Positions 9,109 to 13,286 of a stretch of DNA of 13,286 nt are shown one piece after another (positions within the stretch are counted from its first letter, which is position 1; every line of letters starts with the position of its first letter). Made by a program: the position numbers and the translations under genes. Under the pieces are notes generated by a model that was given only the letters and a program-made list of their open reading frames with translations, did not search any database and was not told the origin of the DNA. This stretch comes from Ophiocordyceps camponoti-saundersi (nom. inval.) (Eukaryota; Ascomycota; Sordariomycetes; Hypocreales; Ophiocordycipitaceae): positions 1-13,286 of the forward strand of contig PDHQ01000636.1 in the NCBI GenBank assembly GCA_003339415.1, written 5' to 3'.

Positions 9109-9430
9109 AAGGAAGATTTCCTAATATAATCTTAAAAGTATTTTACCTAAAAGGATTTTATAGTAATTTTTATATATATTAGTAAAACGGAGATTCCTTA
9201 GTATACGGTAATTTCCTAGTATATAGGGATTTTTTAGTAAAATCCGGAGATTTTTAAAAGTATATTTTAATATTAAATCTAGTAGGAAATCTTAGTAAAA
9301 TCCTAAAAGTTATTATAAAGAAATCCTAATAGGAAATCTTAGTAATTTTCTAAGCGTAAAAGTAATAAAGTTTCTAAGGGAAATTTAAGTAAAATCCTAA
9401 AAGGGGAAATTTTAGTAAAATACTATAAGA
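9109..9430. repeat. Degenerate cluster of GGAAATYTTAGTAAAATCC-like units
   Basis: About seven imperfect copies of a motif of about 19-22 bp are dispersed here in the same orientation, clearest at 9283-9303, 9331-9345, 9379-9400 and 9403-9420. The core GGAAATCTTAGTAAAATCC is itself close to an inverted repeat (GGAAAT/ATTTCC type), so reverse-orientation copies such as GGAGATTCCTTAGTATACGG also appear. Spacing is irregular. This could be a set of protein-binding sites or decayed minisatellite DNA. Confidence 0.55.
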
Positions 9431-9459
9431 GGTTAGGCGATTTATAAAGGTGTTATTAT

Positions 9460-9850
9460 ATATCCTATATTAATTATACTTATTATAGCTTTTTTTTATA
9501 ATTATTTCCTATTATTATACTTATTATTATACTTATTATAATTATCTTTTATTATTATACTTATTATAGCTTTTTTTATAATTATCTCTTATTATTATAC
9601 TTACTATTATATTTATTATAATTATCTTTTACTATTATACTTATTATAGCTATCTCTTATAATTATTTTTTATTATTATGCCCGCTATTATTATTTTTTA
9701 CTATTATGCCCGCTATAGCTATCTCTTATTACTATACTCGCCGCTATTATCTCCCGCTATTATACTTATTATAATTATCTCTCGCTACTATACTTATTAT
9801 AGCTATCTTTTATAATTATCTCTTATTACTATATTTACCGCTATTATTTT
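9460..9850. repeat. Minisatellite-like array of TATTATACTTATTATAATTATCTCT units
   Basis: About 390 bp is composed almost wholly of TATTATACTTATTATA followed by ATTATCT or GCTATCT, in units of variable length (roughly 20-40 bases). Less-mutated units retain CCCGC or TCGCCGC (TATTATGCCCGC at 9673-9684 and again near 9702-9713; ACTCGCCGCTATT near 9736), which suggests that the ancestral unit was much GC-richer and that RIP homogenised it to AT. No frame is supported. Confidence 0.75.
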
Positions 9851-9862
9851 AATAGCGGTAAA
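9834..9862. other. Perfect 13-bp stem, 3-base loop hairpin
   Basis: TTTACCGCTATTA at 9834-9846 pairs perfectly with TAATAGCGGTAAA at 9850-9862 around a TTT loop. It closes the right edge of the array. It is not followed by a clear T-run of terminator type, and in a fungal genome a Rho-independent terminator is not expected; a structural role or chance formation at the edge of a repeat is more likely. Confidence 0.7.
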
Positions 9863-11159
9863 AGACACGCCTTAAGAGAAATAACGCTAAACTAAGATAG
9901 TATATTATTAGGGGGCTTATATAAACTATAATTAAATAATCTTTTAAGTTTTTTTAGTTTTTAAATATTTCTATACTTAAGGACTAAAAAGGTAATAATA
10001 ATAAAATAGGGGCTATCGCTAAGTATATAGCGTAGTTTAGTTTCCTTATTAAAAGAGCAGAATCAAGTAAGAATTAGTCCTTAAGCTTATCTTTTTAGCT
10101 ATCTTAAAAGTTATATATTATAAATTAAGTTTTAAAAAGGACTTATAGTAAAAACTCTATTAAATAGAATTATAACTTTATCTTAAATTTTATATTTTTA
10201 TATCTTAAATTACTAATTTAAATATATATTTTAAAATCTTTAATATTTAATTAAATAGTTCTTATTTTTCTCTTTTTTTTTTCTTATCTTTATAAGGGAA
10301 AACGATTTCCTATTATCCCCTTTATAGAGAATTATTATCTAGCTCCTCTCCTTATAGCTAGAGATCCCCCCTTATATTAGTTAAAAACTTTAGTTACCTA
10401 AAAAGTTACGCCCTTTAAGTATTTACTATACTTACTTAAGGTATTTTTCTTCCCCTGCTAAAATTAGTCTTTAAAGCGTAATCTATTTAAGCTTTAATAA
10501 CTAAAAGAGGTAATATTAAGATAATAGCTACCCCTTATAAATTATAATAAACTAATTAGAGGGTTAAAAGATAAGTTATATTCTTAGTATTAGCAAAAAG
10601 GACTCCGTTCTTAAATATAAGCTAATTACTTATATAATTATAACTAAAGTAAGGGTTAATAAAGAAGTAAAGGTTATTTAATACGATTAACTAGCGTAAA
10701 GATTACTTATAAGGTAATACCCCTATATTAAATAAGAAAAATAATAGCTAAATTAAGCTTAAACTATAAATAAGAACTATAATCTTATTTTACTAATTTA
10801 TTTTTAGGAATATTACTCCCTTAAGAAAGAAATCTAAGATACTAAATAACTATAATTACTTAATTAATAGTTAATTATTATTATAATATAATATTAATAG
10901 CTTATAAACGGTTCTTTTAAGTAAATTAATTTTATATATATTTTTCTAGCTTATCCTTATTTTTTATAAGCTTTTCTACTTTAGCGTTCTATCTCTCCTA
11001 TTCTTTATCTTCTCCTAGGCTTATATTTTATATTATTATCTAAGGAGTATTATTCTTATCTTTTCTTTTTCTAAAATAGCTATATTATAATAAAATATTA
11101 TTTTATTATAAAACTAATTACCTTACCCTCCTAAGATTTATACCCCTTTTTCTTCTAAA
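9863..11159. other. Long AT-rich stretch of the TIR element, no gene recognised
   Basis: Both strands were read without finding a family motif. It contains a pyrimidine run at 10264-10290 and a more GC-containing patch at about 10305-10375 (TATCCCC, AGCTCCTCTCC, GATCCCCCC). A short RIP-escape island GAGCAGAATCAAG (10053-10065) has two CpA sites within six bases. The likely 5' part of the right-hand gag-like remnant may begin in the last few hundred bases. Confidence 0.35.
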
Positions 11160-13085
11160 AACTTAGCTTAACTAATTAATTATACTTATTTAGCTAGCCT
11201 TAATAGCACGGAAATTAAAATAATAACTCCTAAAAATAAGATAATTAAGAAAACTTAAATTATTAATATCTAGCTAGCTTTACCGCCTATTATAAAGTTT
11301 ATTAGTTAGAATATAATTAAGTTTCTTAACCGCTTTAAAAAAAAAGATAAAAAATATAAATATTAAAAACGCTATAATAATTAAATAGCTTAAAGATTAT
11401 ATTAATAATAAAGAAATAATAAACGTAAAGATCTTAACTAAAGATTAGCCTTAAGAGGTAGCTAAGAATATTAAAATTAAATATTATAATATATTAAACT
11501 TAGCTTAGAAAAGTATTTTAAACGAAAAGATTAGGAATTATAATATAAAGAAACTTAAAATTATAAAATAAGTCTCTAATTAAATCTAAACTTACGATTA
11601 TCTTTACTATAAAAAGTACGAAACTAATTATAAGCTTATTATTACTAAATTTAGAAATATTTTTAATACCTTACTAAAAAAAAGTCTAAGTTAGAATTCT
11701 TAAGAGGAATAATTCTACTTATAAAAATATAATAGCTATACTTTATAGCTAGCTTATAAAAAATATCTAAAGCTACCTTAAACTTTATCTTAAAGATTTA
11801 CGCGATTAGCTTATTATAAATTTCTATAATTAAAAGCTTTATTAAGGTTAGGAAGAGGCTATTAAGCTTTTTCTAGAAGAAAAGTAACTAATAACTTTAG
11901 AAAAGATTTATAAAAAAACCTATATAAAGACTATTAATAAGGGGTAATATAATAACCCTAAGAGCGCGATTATTAATAACTTAGCTAAGTAGATAAGTAC
12001 TCTTTTTATAAACTTAGCTAATATATAAGATAATATTTATAGCTTAGCTAATAAGGTTAAGAATTAAGATACCTTAACTTACGGAACTTAGTAAGGTAAA
12101 TCTTTTATTACTATTATTATTATAATATATAAGATAGATAAATTTAATAATAAATTAAATATTAATATAATTTTAAGTAAAAAGGGTTATAAGTATTATT
12201 ATTATAATAAACTTACTTACTACGCTAATAACTACTTTTTAGTAACTTATAATAAGAACCTAAGCTTTGCTTATTATAACCTTAGGATTAGAGAGCTTTT
12301 TCTTAGATTATATACTTTTTATATTATTATATTACTAAGTTTTCCTTATAAATTTATTAGAGTAAGAAGCTATATTAAATATCTATTAATATATTAAGTT
12401 AAGAATTAGCTAGGATCTTTTATATTAAACTTAATTCTAAAAGTTAAAAGCCTTACTATTAATAACTATAATTAATCTTTAAATAAAAAGGAATAAAAGA
12501 TAATTTTAGCTTTTATAAATTATAATAATATAGCTAAATAAACCCTCCTAGTACCGTAAAAAAATAAAAACCTAGCACTTATTATATTTTTTATTATTAT
12601 ATAGCGGAACTTAAAGCTATTAAATTAAATAGTTAAGATTAACTTTATCTAAGCTATAGTTAGCGCTTATAAGCTTAAGCGCTTAAAGGTTAAAAAAGCC
12701 TAACTAAGAATAAGGTCTTATAAACTCCTTCCCCTCCTAATACTTTATAATTTACTAGTAAACTAACTCCGACTATTTATACTTAAAAAGTTACGTAATA
12801 AAAATAAGCTATTATTAAATAAAAGAAAATTTAAAATAAAGCCCTTTTAGCCGCTACTTACTTATATCCTAAAGTAAAAATTATTAACTAATATAATAAA
12901 ATTACTAATTTAATTATAAATAAGATTATCGGAAAAAAAGTTTTAGTTAGACTAACGCACTTAATTATAATAAACCCGGAACTTAATATTAAAGTCTTTT
13001 AAATATTAGCTAATAAAGCTAAATACCTTAACTATAAGACTTTTAAATCTAAAAAAGTCTCTATTAAAAAATTAATTAATTAGCC
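11160..13085 (+). pseudogene. Gag-like protein remnant with possible CCHC zinc knuckle
   Basis: Reading plus-strand frames with TAA/TAG as Gln or Trp and Y as Cys or His gives, in order: a charged helical region (about 11380-11690, including DYINNKEI); a helix-rich region with EEAIKLFLEEK near 11852-11884 and SAIINNLAK near 11965-11990; a CCHC knuckle at 12194-12235; and a Lys/Gln/Thr-rich tail to the TIR edge (12600-13085, including RLTHLI near 12948). Helical capsid-like part, knuckle, then basic tail is the order found in retroelement Gag and LINE ORF1 proteins. The three parts use different phases, so indels or introns intervene. No protease or polymerase follows before the right TIR. It is a dead copy. 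Some class II transposases also carry a terminal CCHC knuckle, so a transposase C-terminus is an alternative. Tyr codons are abundant in such DNA, so the knuckle could be chance. Confidence 0.4.
12194..12235 (+). other. RIP-altered CX2CX4HX4C zinc-knuckle signature
   Basis: The translation YYYYNKLTYYANNY has Tyr codons at 12194, 12203, 12218 and 12233, the exact C-C-H-C spacing of a retroviral-type zinc knuckle. TGT or TGC to TAT or TAC and CAC to TAC are the expected RIP changes, and CTT for CCT would fit the Pro seen in many knuckles. The residue before His reads Thr instead of the usual Gly. The flanks are basic (KKG before it). Confidence 0.4.
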
Positions 13086-13090
13086 CTTAA

Positions 13091-13286
13091 TAGGGTTTAA
13101 AATTAGTTAGTGACTTTTTAGTCTTTTTTTAGTTAGTTAGGACTAACTAACTAAAGTCTCTATTTTTAAGGACTAAATTTAGTCCTAACTAACTAAAGTC
13201 CTTATAGTAACTAATTTTAGTCCGTTAGTTTTAGTCTTTAGTTAGTTAGTAACTAACTAAAGACTAAAAAATTAGTTACTAGCGTT
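13091..13286 (-). repeat. Right terminal inverted repeat (196 bp)
   Basis: This is the reverse complement of 4801-4996. Differences from the left copy include C/T, G/A and a TTT/AAA exchange near the centre. That exchange makes GGACTAAATTTAGTCC at 13170-13185, a perfect 16-bp palindrome. The repeat ends TTACTAGCGTT on the final base of the window. Confidence 0.92.

Larger units (their letters stand above)
1..13286. other. RIP-mutated (CpA-depleted) heterochromatic transposon block
   Basis: Seen: CpA and TpG are nearly missing on both strands throughout, TpA is abundant, and A+T is clearly above three quarters, while CpG, CpC, CpT and GpC persist, including CpG-rich patches at 7020-7080, 7610-7760 and 8020-8095. 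Both strands are affected equally. Established knowledge: repeat-induced point mutation in Pezizomycotina converts C to T in duplicated DNA with a CpA preference during the sexual cycle, and RIP-hit repeats usually form methylated AT-rich heterochromatin. Inference: all elements in the window were hit, the nested LTR element included. Consequences for reading the annotation: Gln and Trp codons become TAA or TAG, Cys and His become Tyr, Met and Thr become Ile, and TGA stops are impossible without TpG. Confidence 0.95.
4801..13286. mobile_element. 8.5-kb element with 196-bp terminal inverted repeats, RIP-inactivated
   Basis: Bases 4801-4996 and 13091-13286 are reverse complements, both exactly 196 bp, with about 12 mismatches by eye and no gaps. 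Both ends begin AACGCTAGTAACTAA. The interior carries a doubtful minus-strand coding remnant near the left end, a repeat-rich centre, and a plus-strand remnant with a zinc-knuckle-like motif near the right end. A 2604-bp LTR element plus its 5-bp target duplication was inserted at 6048, so the ancestral length was about 5.88 kb. Long inverted repeats fit a class II element such as a Mutator-like or other long-TIR family, but I recognised no transposase inside, and a gag-like protein would be odd for class II. The superfamily is therefore open. The target duplication cannot be seen because the right flank is outside the window. Confidence 0.8.

Noticed and set aside
9460..9850. CRISPR array
   Set aside because: Units are continuous, variable in length and without unique spacers.
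9834..9862. Rho-independent terminator
   Set aside because: The stem is perfect but there is no following T-run and the setting is a fungal transposon.
1..13286. Long frames that look open once TAA and TAG are read as Gln or Trp
   Set aside because: RIP makes TAA/TAG from CAA, CAG and TGG, and TGA cannot exist without TpG, so nearly every frame on both strands can be repaired. Openness is not evidence of coding; I kept only readings with family motifs or marked them as weak.
1..13286. Mitochondrial or AT-rich bacterial DNA
   Set aside because: Depletion is specific to CpA/TpG with CpG retained, no gene is intact, and LTR and hAT relics are present, which fits nuclear RIP-mutated fungal repeats.

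Overview
The window is an AT-rich, essentially gene-free block of dead transposable elements from a filamentous ascomycete (Pezizomycotina-type) fungus. The diagnosis rests on one signature that covers every base: CpA and its complement TpG are almost absent (I find about 40 sites in 13.3 kb by eye), TpA is in large excess, and CpG, CpC and CpT remain. This is the footprint of repeat-induced point mutation (RIP), the C-to-T mutation of duplicated DNA known from this group. Plain loss of methylated CpG would have removed CpG instead. No species can be named. No tRNA, rRNA, CRISPR array or intact host gene was seen, and no reading frame is functional.

Layout. (1) 1-1110, minus strand: a RIP-destroyed hAT transposase cut by the window start, with two possible short introns. 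(2) 1111-4800: AT-rich DNA holding two direct copies (about 690 bp each, about 1.5 kb apart) of an unidentified repeat at 1486-2178 and 2993-3672, then about 1.1 kb without a recognisable feature. (3) 4801-13286: an 8486-bp element bounded by 196-bp terminal inverted repeats; the right repeat ends on the last base of the window. Inside it are a possible minus-strand coding remnant near the left end (about 5000-5760), a centre rich in short repeats (9110-9430, 9460-9850, and a perfect 13-bp hairpin at 9834-9862), and a plus-strand gag-like remnant with a possible CCHC zinc knuckle near the right end (about 11160-13085). (4) 6048-8651: a 2604-bp LTR retroelement nested inside the TIR element, with two 212-bp LTRs, a TATAA target duplication, a polypurine tract and a GC-richer, apparently non-autonomous interior.

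History inferred from nesting: the TIR element was present first (about 5.9 kb without the insert), then the LTR element inserted into it. The two LTRs differ almost only by transitions, so RIP acted on both copies after insertion. Because every TAA or TAG can be explained as a RIP product and TGA cannot occur without TpG, the absence of irreparable stops says nothing about coding here. Only motif matches support the gene calls, and most are graded low for that reason.
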